From: Arachnopeziza araneosa
Lineage: Eukaryota > Ascomycota > Leotiomycetes > Helotiales > Arachnopezizaceae
Direction: 5' to 3'
Assembly: GCA_003988855.1 (NCBI GenBank)
Contig: QYAI01000007.1
Location: 1 to 64,000 of the forward strand
Length of the DNA: 64,000 nt
The stretch's first letter is position 1. Each line of letters opens with the position of its first letter. The translations under genes were made by a program, and so were the position numbers. Shown here one piece after another: positions 1 to 11,548 of the stretch. The notes under the pieces were generated by a model. It was not told the DNA's origin. It made no database searches and was given only the letters and a program-made list of their open reading frames with translations.

Positions 1-25
1 ACTTCTGTTATGAGATTATTTACTC

Positions 26-57
26 TCACATGACTGTCACGTGCGACAGTCATGTGA
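26..57. repeat. Perfect 13-bp inverted repeat
   Basis: TCACATGACTGTC (26-38) is followed by a 6-nt spacer and its exact reverse complement (45-57). The centre contains CACGTG. It could be a protein-binding site or a transposon terminus; no function can be assigned. Confidence 0.7.
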
Positions 58-759
58 CGAGGCTAGGCGGACATAAATAGCCGCTTCTCATAGAATTAGG
101 AATGCATTCTTTTACATCCACACACTATAATTTTGTTCCTACTATTAGTGCTAGAATTTAAGCTAAATACTGCTTTGTTAATAATTAACAATAGCACTAA
201 ACTAAACTTACAGCTAGTTAGAGAACTTAAAAAACAAAACGCTAAAATTGCTATTAACTTCGCAGCTAACGCAGCAAAGAAATAGTATAACTAGTGTAGT
301 GGGGTTCCAGGGTGCATGACATTTTTCTGTCATTTCGCTAGCAGGAGCACGTGCGTAGGACTCTCTATAAAGGAGGTTCTACAGAGCATCTACATGGACA
401 CAGGGGGAGACAGAGGGAATAAGAGAGAGGATAGTTAGTTAGGTTTATTCATGCGATTGATTTTACGAATGGATTTAGTTTGGGTACAGATAGAGCATTG
501 ATTATACAGATTTCATTGATATTCTCTTCTTACTGATACATTGATTTATCTACTTGTTTCCTGTTTGTTGCATACACTGGTTTTTGGATTCATTGCGCGC
601 ATACGTTCCAACGAGATTCTTATTTTATTGGCTGCTCCTCTGCCCCTCGTACACTAAGTTTTATATAGTAGCTTTTTGTTTACTGTATTATTTGTATTAT
701 CGCTAATAATGCTAATAATTCTGATAATACTAATAATATTATCACGTAGCGTTGCCTTG

Positions 760-813
760 TATTACCTGTATTATTTGTATTATTTGTATTATTTGTATTA
801 TTTGTATTATTAC
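760..813. repeat. 9-bp tandem repeat (TATTATTTG)n
   Basis: Four perfect TATTATTTG units (769-804) are flanked by one degenerate unit on each side. The short minus-strand reading frame across it (Ile-Ile-Gln repeats) is an artefact of the repeat, not a gene. Confidence 0.85.
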
Positions 814-920
814 CAATAATACTGATGATACCGTCACGTGATCCGTACGTGCTGGGTCCCTTGCCCTGCAGCGTAATTGATGTACCGCTTCTTCTTTCTC
901 TAGGTCAGAACGTGATCGTA

Positions 921-1126
921 ACACACTGTTCCTGTCGCACAGTCTTCTTTCAATAGTTAATTAATAGTTTTATCGATAGTTTAATCAATAGTCTTGTTAA
1001 TAGTTCTAAAAATCGCTCTGATAATCTTTATCTCTTCTATTAAAGGAAGTTAGCTTCGAGTGCTGCCTTAGTTTCTGCCTAGGCTCTCAGGCCTAGATCC
1101 TGACTACCAGGTCTAACTCGTAACAC
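921..1126 (+). repeat. Dispersed repeat, copy A (RIP-like)
   Basis: This copy shares with 1364-1519 the landmarks ACTGTTCCTGTCGCAC, CAATAGT repeats, TCAAAGGAAG/TTAAAGGAAG and a terminal block around TGCCTAGG ending in AACTCGTAACAC. Where the two differ, copy A nearly always has T for C or A for G, the direction expected of RIP. It also has insertions relative to copy B. It is probably the end of a retroelement. Confidence 0.7.
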
Positions 1127-1363
1127 TAACTACGTAAGTTAAAAAAATAAAAACTAGTTTTCTTGTTGTAATTGTATTTCGTACTAGTATTAACACAAGT
1201 TTCTTGCTAAGTTTGTTTACAAAAATAGCTACTATGTGTTACAAGTTAGACTTAGTAATCAGAACACGTGAATGATGAATCTTGTGTATTTCAAGAAGGT
1301 AAAGCTGAAGAGCACCAAGTGCTTGAAGCTTTCTACATATACTCTTCGTACGAGAGGAACAGC

Positions 1364-1519
1364 CAACACTGTTCCTGTCGCACGGTCTTCCTTCAATAGT
1401 CAATCAATAGTCAATCAATCCCTGCTGATCTTCATTTCTTCCATCAAAGGAAGTGCTGCCTTGGTTTCTGCCTAGGCCCTCAGGCCTAGGTCCTGACTAC
1501 GGGGTCCAACCCGTGACAC
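1364..1519 (+). repeat. Dispersed repeat, copy B (less mutated)
   Basis: This is the GC-richer partner of copy A, in the same orientation and about 440 bp downstream. It ends in CCAACCCGTGACAC. The ORF at 1272-1475 crosses it and has no recognisable domain, so it is not called a gene. Confidence 0.7.
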
Positions 1520-2461
1520 CTATGTTGTTACAGGAGAAAACTTACTAATGGGACAATTCTTTATGCTTATCCATTACTTTGCAGGATACTGAACTGTCTT
1601 GCGTAGAAAAACTCTTAGATTTGCTAGATTCTGTCCTGCAAATTCCTCTGACCTTGTAATGGGAGAAATCAACTGTTAACTATTTAGCGTCAACTTTAAG
1701 AACTTTCTTATTATCATAGAAAAATTTGCGTGGGTCGCAACAAACGAATCTTACTAAAGAACACTAGCTGAAATACGTAATAATTTTAGCTGCATAGAAG
1801 CAGATGAAATCGGTTCTGCCGACCTTTTGTATAACAACCTCTTTTATTCTCATAGCTTGATAACTGTCATCTCAATTTGCGGTAGCAACCTACCGGAAGA
1901 GCAGCCTCAAAATGAGAAGGCATAGCAGAGACTAAAAGCGATTGTTTTCTCATGTTTTAGCTGTACGTCTAAGCCGGTTTTCTTTCCGACAACAATGGAT
2001 TGACTACTTGACAGCCTTAGATATCATCTTGGTATGTCCACAATCCTAAGCAAGTATATTTTAAGCTGACAGCGGGAAGGTTTTACATTCAGCATATATT
2101 CTGAGACCGCTGCAGGGAAAGTTGAGGCTGCAAATCTGTCTCAAACTTAAGCCGAATTGAGTAGAAGTAGTACCAACCAGTAGACCACCGGTTAAACTCT
2201 ACCACTTACTAAACAAAAGAGGGTGAGAGATATATAGCTTCACCCTCACTTTGAAAATGGAAAGCAGTCTGCGGAGCTTTCTCTCTTTTCCTTATTCACT
2301 GTTTGTATCGCCATTTACTGTCTGTTGCATCGACGTATTAATCGTCCTCTAAATTATTATCTTTGTTCCGCAAGACAAAGATTTAGCAACTTTTATTTCA
2401 ACGTAAAGAAAAATAAATACGCTACGAACTAGTATCTACATATTGTTTATGCTATATACAT

Positions 2462-5335
2462 CTAGGGGTTAGAAACGTAGCTTCTTGCACGTTCTAAGTC
2501 GCCACGAGTTGCATGAACTTCGCTTGTGCTTAAGGTTTCTTCATCATCCCCAGAATAAGCATATTTACTTCTTCTTCTAATGTTCGCCCCAAAGAAGTAG
2601 AATACGAAGGGAATCGCACAACAAGCTAAACTGATAAATGCTAACAAGGAACTTGCCCACTGAAATCCCAATCTGGCATACATCTGTCCTGTAAATAGCA
2701 CTACAGCTGCACCCCAAAAACTCCTTAGGAAAGTTTTAGCAGCTAATGCCGAGGCAGCTTGATGCTGATATGAGTCTACAAGGTAGTTATTCGCAGAATT
2801 ATACAAAAATATAAAGCCGAAGCCGACTGGAAATCCACCCAAGGCTGGACCGGCCCATGAAAGGCTAGGATATGAAGTCCCTACTATCGAGTTAGCATTG
2901 AAATTAAGAATTTTTGGCAACAGCAGAAGCTTAGAACCTATTTTAGAAGCAGACAAGATGCACAAAACGTGTGCAGGCATGTGTCTCCGAAAACAGCTCC
3001 GAAGCTCCAGAGTTCTAGTAAGAAAAAATAGCGCCTAATAAAAAGAACAACACTTACATGCGAAGATAAAGAGTCCTACTGGGATAGCCCAACACGAGAG
3101 CATCATAGGAATCAGGCGAACCTCTGCGGGTGGAGATCCATTGTGCTTCTTACATAGTTTGAGATAGTGCTTATTTACTTGCGGAGCGCAGGTTGCGCTT
3201 GCAAGAACCCCGACAGCAATAGCTTTGGAAGACTAGTCAGCATCTTTATATTATTTTAGCTGTGACTAGCTCACGAATGAACATCAAACCGGTTTTCCCT
3301 GCCGAGTAGCCCTTGCCTCCCTGATATACTATTGGGAAGGCGACAAAAAACACTTCAGAATGTTAGGACATGCCCAAAAATATCAATTGAATAAATATTC
3401 ATCAATAATCAGTACTTACTGTATAGCAATCCATAAAGAACGCTCATATATACTGAAACCAGAAACACGATAGTCTCACCGAAAAGAAGCTGGAATGGTC
3501 GAATAAGGAAAATGCGGAGACGCTCAGAGAAAGGACGCATATCAATGTCTCGTTCCGTAACATGGTATTTCTCTCCAGTCTCAGCTCGAATCTTTTTGGC
3601 TCTTGCATCAAGAATCGTAGGGGCATACGTTTCAGGAACCTACTAGAATTAACCCTCCTTTCTGATTATGTTGAAAAAGGACGGAAGGGGTCCAAGCTTA
3701 AAAGAAGGAGTACAACTTACCGTGAAAGTAATTAGGACCCATACGATTGCAGCTAGAATCAATTGAATCCAGTAGAGCCACTAGAGCCAAGAATCAGCAT
3801 TTTCCTATTCCAGCATAGTCTGAAGGTAATGGAGCATATACCGCCTGATGCGGCTGTATTTAGTGCTTGTCATTTAAGATACCCTACCCTAAGATCAAAT
3901 AAGTGAAGACATAGAGGTTTCTTACTCTCCAACCAGCTGCATCACTGAGAAAACCTATTGAAATGGTTCAGCTTTGAAATAATATATTACTCGATCCACA
4001 TACCTCCTACTAAAGGCCCAATTGCTGGCCCTATAAATGGAGCGGCGCTAAAAGCAGCCATTGGCACGCCCCTCTCTTCTGATTTCCAAAGATCTGCCAA
4101 GGTTCCTCCAACTATACGGTTGACTTGGTTAGCACTCTTGAGATGTAAAGGATATACTAGAGAGCTTAGGGAATGCTAGGTGTATATTTAGATGGATCTA
4201 GGCATGGAAATCCCCTCATGTCCACCTTACCCAAACATCACACAGTAACCACCATCTTACTGAAGGACATATAAAAGCATAAGGAGATAAGACAGCCGAT
4301 TTGGATATTCGTTACATACCAAGGGTCATAGGTGCGGAAAAGGCTATCCCGTCTATCGCACGACAAACCAGGAGGGTTCCAATATTATGTGCTAGTGCGC
4401 AAGCTGCGCAACAGATTAGCATGATACTTTGCCAAATTTCATACAAGAGCTATGAGCGATTTGAAAAGTTAAAGCTCTTAGCTTCACTAGGAAAGAGGTA
4501 GGTGACTATGAGAACAATACTTACGAATGATGAAAATAACTGCAATAAAAAGAGTTGTTCCATAGAGCAATCGACGCCCCAAGATCTCCGACAGAGGAGC
4601 GAACACCATTGGACCTTACAAATGTTAGCTTGTACATATCTAGAAAGTAGTAATATACGTACCCACGCCAAACCCAACCACAAACAATGATATAGGGACA
4701 AGAGCAGTTTCCTCGGAAACATGAAATTCCTTTTCTACGCCAACAATGTCTGCTGTAATAACAGCAGAACAAAAAGCCACCACGAAACAAGTTGCTGCAA
4801 CTACCATCGTGCAATACCATTTATAAGCTTTTGACCACTGGTTGAGTAGAAAATTAGCAGTCATTCATTATCGTTCGAGAGAAAGGAAAAATAAACAATG
4901 CAAGTTCTAATTCTGGCACGAATCTAAATGCAAGGCACCGAGGGCGGAGGAGCAAAGAAAAGAATGGACTGGGAACCTAACATTTTTAGGATTTTCAGGG
5001 TCGTTAGGCAAGAATGTAACGAGTTTGTAATGGTGTTGCCCATCAAGTTCTAAGCCTCCATCCATCTCACCTGTAGCATTCTCATGTGTATACTCTTGCA
5101 GGTTGGCCCTTTGGCTCATTGTTCGGTAAGGGAGATTAACATCTAGCTCTGGATCCCGAATCTCTTTGAGAGACTCGTGGGTAAATGTTCGGTGCATTCT
5201 GGTGCCTTGGCTGGCTGGTCGAAGTTGTGAACTGTTTGTGCGTATAGGGTCGACTGAGTGAGGTGATTCTCCTTCTCCTATAATGGAATGGAAGACTCGA
5301 GAGGACGCAGCTGGGAGGGTTGATTGGGCAGACAT
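2462..5335 (-). CDS. MFS transporter (DHA1-type multidrug antiporter), 11 exons
   Basis: Polytopic plasma-membrane transporter of the fungal drug:H+ antiporter family, predicted to export small toxic compounds; substrate unknown. Exons on the minus strand: 4982-5335, 4663-4837, 4525-4614, 4320-4403, 4004-4111, 3926-3954, 3721-3780, 3420-3639, 3275-3352, 3058-3222, 2462-2880, giving 593 residues with all phases consistent. An acidic, disordered N-terminus (about 110 residues) leads to DPENPKNW, the usual entry to TM1, then APLSEILGRR (loop 2-3 signature), GTLADLWKSEERG (loop 4-5), GPAIGPLVGG (antiporter motif C) and a short charged tail. The start at 5335 is the ATG just before the conserved N-terminal region; the open frame extends further upstream. 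One 29-nt exon is present. No lesion is seen, so it is probably functional. Confidence 0.85.
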
Positions 5336-6215
5336 TTTATTAAGACTGATTTGTTTCAAATATCTGAAGAAAATAGAGAAAATAAGATGGGAGACGCAGA
5401 AGTATTTATGTTTGGCCGACATTGTATTGGTATTCGCCGAGCTGGACCCATAAGTGAGAGAATTATCGGAACGCCATTCGTTACCACGCTCAAACTGTTG
5501 CGCCAGTATTCAGTAGATAGAAGGCCTCATAGATAGATGCAGGGACTTTCCGTCCAATAGATGAACAAGAACCTGCATCCACCGGGGATAACTCGGAGGG
5601 AGCTAGTAAATTTGACATCTTCCAGGCGCGGCTCTGACGGCACATTGGAACGAGCACTATTTTGGATTCTTATTGAAACTCCAGACGAGAGCAAGCAGGT
5701 AAGTGGCTTAAGCCTCCACTGCACATCAACTCGGACTTAACTCGCCTAGGACAAGTTGCTTAATTACTACCGTGTATGGCAAGGAACTATTCCGCCACTT
5801 GCTTGAGAAAATATGAACTGAAATGCGGATTAGATCCGCTTGGTTTTGGAATAGCATAGTTGAGAAAGCGAACGTCATTATCTGGTTATTTTCCAACAGC
5901 TTTTGGTGATTTGAAGAGACAGCAGTCCGACAAACCACGCAGATTGAGCCTACCGAGATCTAGATGATTCAGTAATGAGGCTTGACCTAGGTTTTTGTGG
6001 ATGCCAGGAGAGCGAAGAAAAACTCGGCTTTGTTTCCATCTTCTTAGGAGATGTCGAGACGATATCGTTGACCTCGGAAGTCGTCCGAGACCGGCAGGGA
6101 GGTAGCCGATCCCGTGCCGTTGAGTTTCCTGGGTAATCACCGGCAACCTTAACTGCTAGAGCAGGTAAGCTGGAGCGCCAGCCTCTCCTCGTCTCCCAAC
6201 CCTCTTCGAAACAAT
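5336..6215. other. Intergenic, no gene seen
   Basis: This is the upstream region of the first MFS gene and of the decayed GFA gene. Several short minus-strand frames occur but none shows a domain or splice structure. Confidence 0.5.
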
Positions 6216-7267
6216 ATGACCACGACAAGAATAACCGCTCCATATGCCTGTCGCACCTTCAAACTCGATATCGGCTTACCCCGCCCCCAACTACTCTTTG
6301 ATTGCATATTCTGTGTCTGCAGAAGCTGTCGGCAGTGTTCTGGGTCTTTGGCAGCTCTGTTTTCTCTGTCCCTCTGCTTCAGACCATCGGACTCTCGCAT
6401 CACAACTTACCGGTCATTATATTATCGGATGAGATAACTCAATATTTTTGCTCTGTTTGCGGCGCACATTTTATGGTCATACTTGACCACAAGGCTGGGA
6501 ATTTTAGAATCTTTCACGTCTCAACTGGCATTTTGGACCGAACAGACGATGTTCTTGGATGTATAGGTTGCGAACGGGAGGGGAAACGAAGGATGGTGGC
6601 ATTAGCCTCTAGCTCAATCATAATGTCGGCATCGATGGTACCAGGAGGCCTTTAGGTTGGTGGGTAGGGACCAGTTGTTTATATGGAGAGTCTGTGCCAA
6701 AGGAAACATTGACACTCCCTCTGAACTTACAGTCAACGCCTAGAGAAGAAAACTAAGAGCGCATTGCGCTTGCGGAGGAGTGCAATTCTATATCATGCGG
6801 ACAGATGAGATGTCGAAACAGGCACAGTCTTCGTTTCCTGGTCTGATTATACCTTACTATACGCATTTATCGGAAAATAGGAAATTAACTCTGGTGGCTG
6901 CGAGGTAAGGCTAGGTGCTTGGCTGGTTTGTATACTGGTATAACTTGTCATTGAAGTTCAGGTTGCCAAATTCAACCTTGGCCTTTTATACCTATGTGTA
7001 ACATGTTCCAGGAAGATGGTAGGTTTATCGATTTCGAAAGGTGAATCGAGAGAATTTTGCGGCATCTGTGGCACCACCGTCTTCTGGCAGCGCCAAGCGG
7101 CCGGAACTGGTTGATGTAAGTGTCAGGCTTTTGGATGTGAACTATGGTGCGAGAGTTGAAAGCTGGCTCGAGTGGTGGACGGAGCTGGTCAGTTTCGAAT
7201 GACTCTCTGTCAGTCGCAGCCTGGTACAAAGCCTCGATGATGGATTGAGGGAATGGCATTGTCCCCA
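6216..7267 (+). pseudogene. Decayed tandem GFA (glutathione-dependent formaldehyde-activating, Mss4-like) domain gene
   Basis: Two successive GFA-type zinc-binding domains can be read, but only by changing frame and crossing stops. Domain 1: start at 6216, then CRSCRQCSGSLAALFS, a frame change near 6370, then ITQYFCSVCGAHFM and VSTGILDRTDDVL. Domain 2: RAHCACGGVQFYI from 6757, a frame change near 6895, LWWLRGK with a stop at the SCRL-SG position, IQPWPFIP, another frame change, then REFCGICGTTVFW (about 7040-7085), VDVSVRLLD and an in-frame TGA at 7200-7202, followed by homologous tail to about 7267. Expected metal-binding Cys codons appear as Tyr (TAT for TGT) at the start of domain 1 and in domain 2, consistent with G-to-A change. 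A live gene would need several unusual introns, which I do not see. Confidence 0.75.
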
Positions 7268-7339
7268 GCCGCAGAGCTAGATTTCTGGTGTAGAGTTGCT
7301 CTTCCTGTGTCGGTCGACGTCGAAAAGAAGGTTGGGCTA

Positions 7340-7975
7340 GTAGAGTGCGAGCCGCACGGACGGGATGAAGCAGCCAATGATTCTGTTTGTGGCTCTGCAG
7401 GCGCCCTTCCTCCCCACTCTTCCCTACTCATGGGCCTGGGTCAGACTTACTGCCACTCCCGAAGCCCAGGCAGAATGGCGCGTTGTGCGGAGAAGAAACG
7501 AAGAATCCTCGCGGCCGTCTCTCGAGCCGACCCTTCAAGAATACCTCCAACGGTATCCATAAGATTTAGCTTTATAGGTCCCGAACCCCTTTGAAGATTC
7601 CCGCTAACAACCAGACAGCGGTTGCCGAGTATGATCCAGGACCACTTCTTAAGCAAACATCTGTTTCTCGCAGTATGGCCACAATTCTGCTATGTGGGTA
7701 CTCAAGTGTCTGTTGCCAACTACTCTGTCAATTTCCGAGGAAAATGCTTCCACTTCCTGTTAGTTTAACCGCATCTGGTAATTTAGTGTAAATGCTTAGT
7801 AAAACTCACAGCCAACATCTTCGCTGCCGCACAAGGTCTATATGCTTTCAACCGCTTTCTCGCTGATGGTTTAATGACCGCCCATTCTGTTAAGCCCGCT
7901 ATATCCTCGCTCTTTATTTAGCCATATCCTTTGTCTTCGCACTTGCAGCCTCGTAATCCCATGGTGATTCTTCTA
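7340..7975 (+). pseudogene. Remnant of an MFS L-fucose-permease-like transporter
   Basis: Only the middle of the family can be read, in changing frames: EAQAEWRVVRRRNEE and LQEYLQRYP (7360-7560), LFLAVWPQFCYVGTQVSV (about 7650-7710), then IFAAAQGLYAFNRFLADGLM and VKPA (about 7815-7895), and finally ISFVFALAAS in another frame (about 7920-7955). These match the cytoplasmic loop and following helices of fungal fucose/hexose permeases. N- and C-terminal halves are missing and stops interrupt the frame. It lies directly downstream of the GFA pseudogene on the same strand. The upstream limit is uncertain. Confidence 0.6.
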
Positions 7976-8477
7976 TTGAGGAGACGGATCAAAAAGCCCA
8001 GGAAATAATTCAGTAATAGTAGAGATTTAATAAATAGCTGAAAATTCTTAAAAAAGATGCTTCTACGAAGATTCTGATAGAGCTAGTCATAATCTATTAG
8101 CCCAACCTTGGCCATGAAATACTCATTCCGAGTTAACTAATTATTCTGCTGAGAAAAAGCAGGGTTCTTCGTGTAGATCGTCATTTCATAGGTCTTCATT
8201 TCATCTATCTACCTCTCTGATGCATCCTGTTCACTGTCCTTTACAACGTCCCGTACTAGAGAGTTGCTTGGCCATCTCGAGACAAATCATCATCATGCGT
8301 TTCTCGTCTCTATCGGTTTACCTAGGTAAAAAACCATGCCGCGACGCCCATAATGCATGCATGCAACCCACGATTCATCCAATAGAACCCAACGATATAG
8401 CCAGATGCTCAGAGTTGTTCTAAAACTACCACTATCGCTACAGAGATGGGTGTAGGTGTACGGATAAGAATCGATTC
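7976..8477. other. Intergenic, no gene seen
   Basis: This 500-bp stretch lies between the permease remnant and the 3' end of the eIF2A gene. It probably contains the eIF2A 3' UTR. Confidence 0.5.
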
Positions 8478-10644
8478 TTACCCTTCGGCCTCCAAACTCG
8501 ACAACTCAGCATGAACTGCCGCTTTGGTGCCTATCTTCTTCATTTGTGTATCCTCCAACTTTTCGCCACCCGCAAGTCTCATCTCTAGATCTTCAATTGC
8601 TCGTATCTTCTTCTGCAATCCCCTCAACTTTTTGGCGTTGGGACTTCCTCCGCCAGGACTCGTGATTGATACTTCTGGGGTCTGGGGAGCTTTCGCAGCA
8701 GGGTTAATAGACAGGTTATTCATTTGTTGCGCAGAGGAGAATGTGCCATTTGACCCTTGTTGCTGATGTTGAATATTGTGTTGCTGTCCTCTACCTTGAC
8801 CCGTATTACTCCGAAATCGTTGTTGAGATGGAGTACGGATGTCTTGCTGGCCTTTTGACCGGCTTCGTTGGTGTTCTCGACGGTCTCGACGTTCTGGGCT
8901 GCGATTATCTCCGCTTGGAGCAGGATGATCTGGCGATGGGGTTAATCCAGCAGCTTTAGCTTCCGCATCCTTGGCCTTCTTAGCTTCACGTTTCTTCTTA
9001 TTCTTCAAGGCCGCCTTGGATAAGGTCTCATCTCCTTCGGCCGCACCCGGAGAGCCAGCGGGTGCAGCTCCTGGTGGTAAATTGTCAACAGTCTCGGCAC
9101 CAGGGACTTGCCTTCGCTGCCTGCCAAAGCCATTCGAGCCTACTAGCGCGGTTCCATTGCTAACAATATGTGCGGCCCCTCCTTCATCTTCTCGCTTGAA
9201 ATGCAATGGGGTTGATGTTCCACGGGCTCCAGGTGGGCGATATGCGCCCGTTGGCTTGGAAGGTGTCTTGACGGTGCCAAGATATGCTAATGCTGACGCG
9301 TGGGGGGTTGGAACTGGGTTTAAAGGGTCACCAGGAGGAAAGGACTCGAAAGCTTGAGGTCTCCAAGTGACGTGATACAATTCTACCATATCTTCGTTGT
9401 ACATTATTCCACCACCAACATGCCACACACGAACTCCGTTATCGACACGCAATCTTGGACTTGTAGTAGCGGTCAGGATGAATTTGCTGTCAGGACTCCA
9501 CTCGCAAACGCTGGGATTTCCACCTTCGATGGTATAAATCTTTCTATAATCCCTCTCAAGATCATAAATATCCATCTGTCCAGCCAAATTTCCGAAGCCC
9601 GCCACCAAGACAAATCGTCCAGTTGGTGAGAATAAAATTGTGTTTCGAGGCGCCAAGGGGAAGTTATGCGTAGCAACAGCTCGCTGATTGAAGATGGTCG
9701 TCTTGGCTGGCATATATCCATAAACGACGCCAAACTCCTTGGAGTTCGGCGACCACGAGACATCATGGATAGGCCCCTCCTTGTCTAGAGTTATCCGGGA
9801 ATCGAATCCACCATTGGCACTCAGCACATAAAGGGTAGTCTCTCCATAGTAACTCTTGCCTGTTTTGTCGACCTCGGTTTGTGCTAGAACGATCAAGGTT
9901 GTACCAAGCTGATTCCACTTTAGCTGGACTTTGTCACCCTTAAAGAATGTCTTTTGTGAAACAGGGCTACCGAATTGAGGAACGTTGAAGACCTTGACGG
10001 CAGCAGGCTGGCCCTAAACAAGTCGTTAGTCTATGCTCAGAAGCGCCTGGTCTCCTTACCTTGCGTTCTGGGATGAATACAGCCACAGAATGATTGTTGC
10101 CAGGTGAAATTGCAAAATCAGCAACACCTTCAACGCGCAGCTTGTTCCAGACAGTTGCTAGATCAGCACTCTCGTAGAACTGTACTTCGTTTGTAACGAC
10201 GCGAGCACAGTATCGTTCATCGAAAGTATATTGCAGGTTCCAGCCTGTCTGTGACTTCTGCACAAATCTTCCCACAACCTGCTTCTCTGTACCTTCTGCG
10301 GTATCCTCTACAGTCCGCCAAACCTTGAGATTTTTGACGGCATCGCCAGCCTCATCTTTAGAGGGACGTTCCCATGTGATAAGGTAGGAGCCTCGCGGCG
10401 AGAAACCGAGTTCATAAATGTTGGGCACGAGAATCTTGGTAATAACGTGTCCCACTGAGGCATCAATGACCGTAACGCCATCATTCGAAGCCCAACCAAA
10501 GTAGCGACCACAAGGAGAGTAGGTACAGCAGCGCGAGTTGCCTTCGGGGCGCTGAAACCCAGGCAAAGGTTCATAGACAGGTGCGCAGTCCAAAATGCCA
10601 ATTCCTTTCAAGGTCCGGTATGCAAACTGCGTAGGAATGGCCAT
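8478..10644 (-). CDS. Eukaryotic translation initiation factor 2A (eIF2A)
   Basis: WD-repeat protein of the cytosolic translation machinery that can bring Met-tRNAi to 40S subunits in a GTP-independent, codon-dependent manner (family knowledge). Exons 10060-10644 and 8478-10013 on the minus strand, joined in phase 0 across a 46-nt intron, give 706 residues. The N-terminal two thirds carry beta-propeller repeats: CTYSPCGRYFGWASNDG, YELGFSPRGSYLITWERP, VSWSPNSKEFGVVYGYMP, CEWSPDSKFILTATTSPR. These lead to the family hallmark YHVTWRPQAFE. The C-terminal 200 residues are low-complexity and basic, with KNKKKREAKKAK and a final helical segment. ATG at 10644 fits the usual family start. Size and order match fungal eIF2A; no defect is seen. 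Confidence 0.93.
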
Positions 10645-11283
10645 GACTACTGAAAGTCACAGAGATTCAAATGGCAGATTTGGCAAAGTCTTCTTGTCGT
10701 GTGCTGTGCTGCGATACGAAAGAATGAAATCTTTTTGTTGGCGCAGTGCTGGCTCGCAAGTTTCGGGACGGTAAGCGGTCTGCAAGTCTGACTGACTCCT
10801 GCACTGGAAATGAGGTTGTATGATCACACAAGAGTGACTAGACTAATCCGCAAATCACGAGAAGTTGGCGAAAGAAACGATGCAAGAAGATGGACTTTGG
10901 GAATTGACTACACCTGTATAAGGGAAGATTTGGCGCGTGAAGGGGAAGAGGAGAAATCGTCGCCCTGGCTCTAATAAATATGGTCCAAACGTCTCTAAGC
11001 GAGGAGAACACAAAGACAACACAAGACAGCGAGATGCCGCGCTGGCTGCTGACGGGCAAACTCTCTGCAAAGATGTTACTCTCGGCTTATGAAAGAACCC
11101 TCTTTGTTTGACAGGAGTCTCATATTCGTAGCTACATAGAAAACATCTCTTTTAAGCCATACCTTTAACAGACCATAATTTCAATTGCTCATGATTAAAC
11201 AGACTATTTACTACCCAGGATGCCGAGGGTTTCCTTGGGCAAGGTTTGAGACAATACCCCAAGCACGTGATATGATGAGAACG
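10645..11283. other. eIF2A upstream region
   Basis: This holds the eIF2A promoter and 5' UTR, then unassigned sequence up to the target-site duplication of the transposon copy. A CACGTGA site lies at 11264-11270. Short frames at 10838-11070 and 11185-11394 have no domain. Confidence 0.5.
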
Positions 11284-11286
11284 ATA

Positions 11287-11510
11287 CGAGGCGGTCAAAA
11301 TTCGTCTTCGCTAAAGCGTCAGGAAATTGTAAAGTCGAAGCTTGAATACCACAATCTTTACTCTACTAAAGTCGATAAAAACTTTAGACAATAAAATATA
11401 AGTATCTAAGAGCTCTGAATATTAAGTTTCAAGTGCTTGTCTAAGACGAGTATTGACATTTTGCGGTTTTAATTATTTTCGTTCGGCGAAAACGAGTTTT
11501 GCCCGCCTCA
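11287..11510. mobile_element. Non-autonomous TIR element (MITE), copy 1
   Basis: This 224-bp element begins CGAGGCGGTCAAAATTCG and ends with its imperfect reverse complement (GCCCGCCTCA). ATA is directly repeated at both ends (11284-11286 and 11511-11513), read as a 3-bp target-site duplication. It has no coding capacity. Full-length similarity to 12766-12987 is obvious. It lies 38 bp beyond the stop codon of the second MFS gene, so it probably falls in that gene's 3' UTR. Compared with copy 2 it carries more A/T, mainly by transitions. Confidence 0.85.
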
Positions 11511-11548
11511 ATATTGGACCTCTATCTCATCCATAAAATGTATGTTCT

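Larger units (their letters stand above)
1..2461. other. AT-rich, repeat-derived region without genes
   Basis: I find no credible coding exon here. The stretch holds a perfect inverted repeat, a TATA-like box at about 364-371 followed by a purine-rich tract as seen in retroelement LTRs, a 9-bp tandem repeat, and two diverged copies of one repeat (listed separately). The rest, about 1520-2461, is AT-rich unique sequence with stops in all frames. It reads as decayed transposon DNA beside the first transporter gene. The LTR idea is inference. Confidence 0.6.

Noticed and set aside
742..924. 60-codon minus-strand ORF rich in Ile-Gln repeats
   Set aside because: It is a translation of the 9-bp tandem repeat; no domain or start context.
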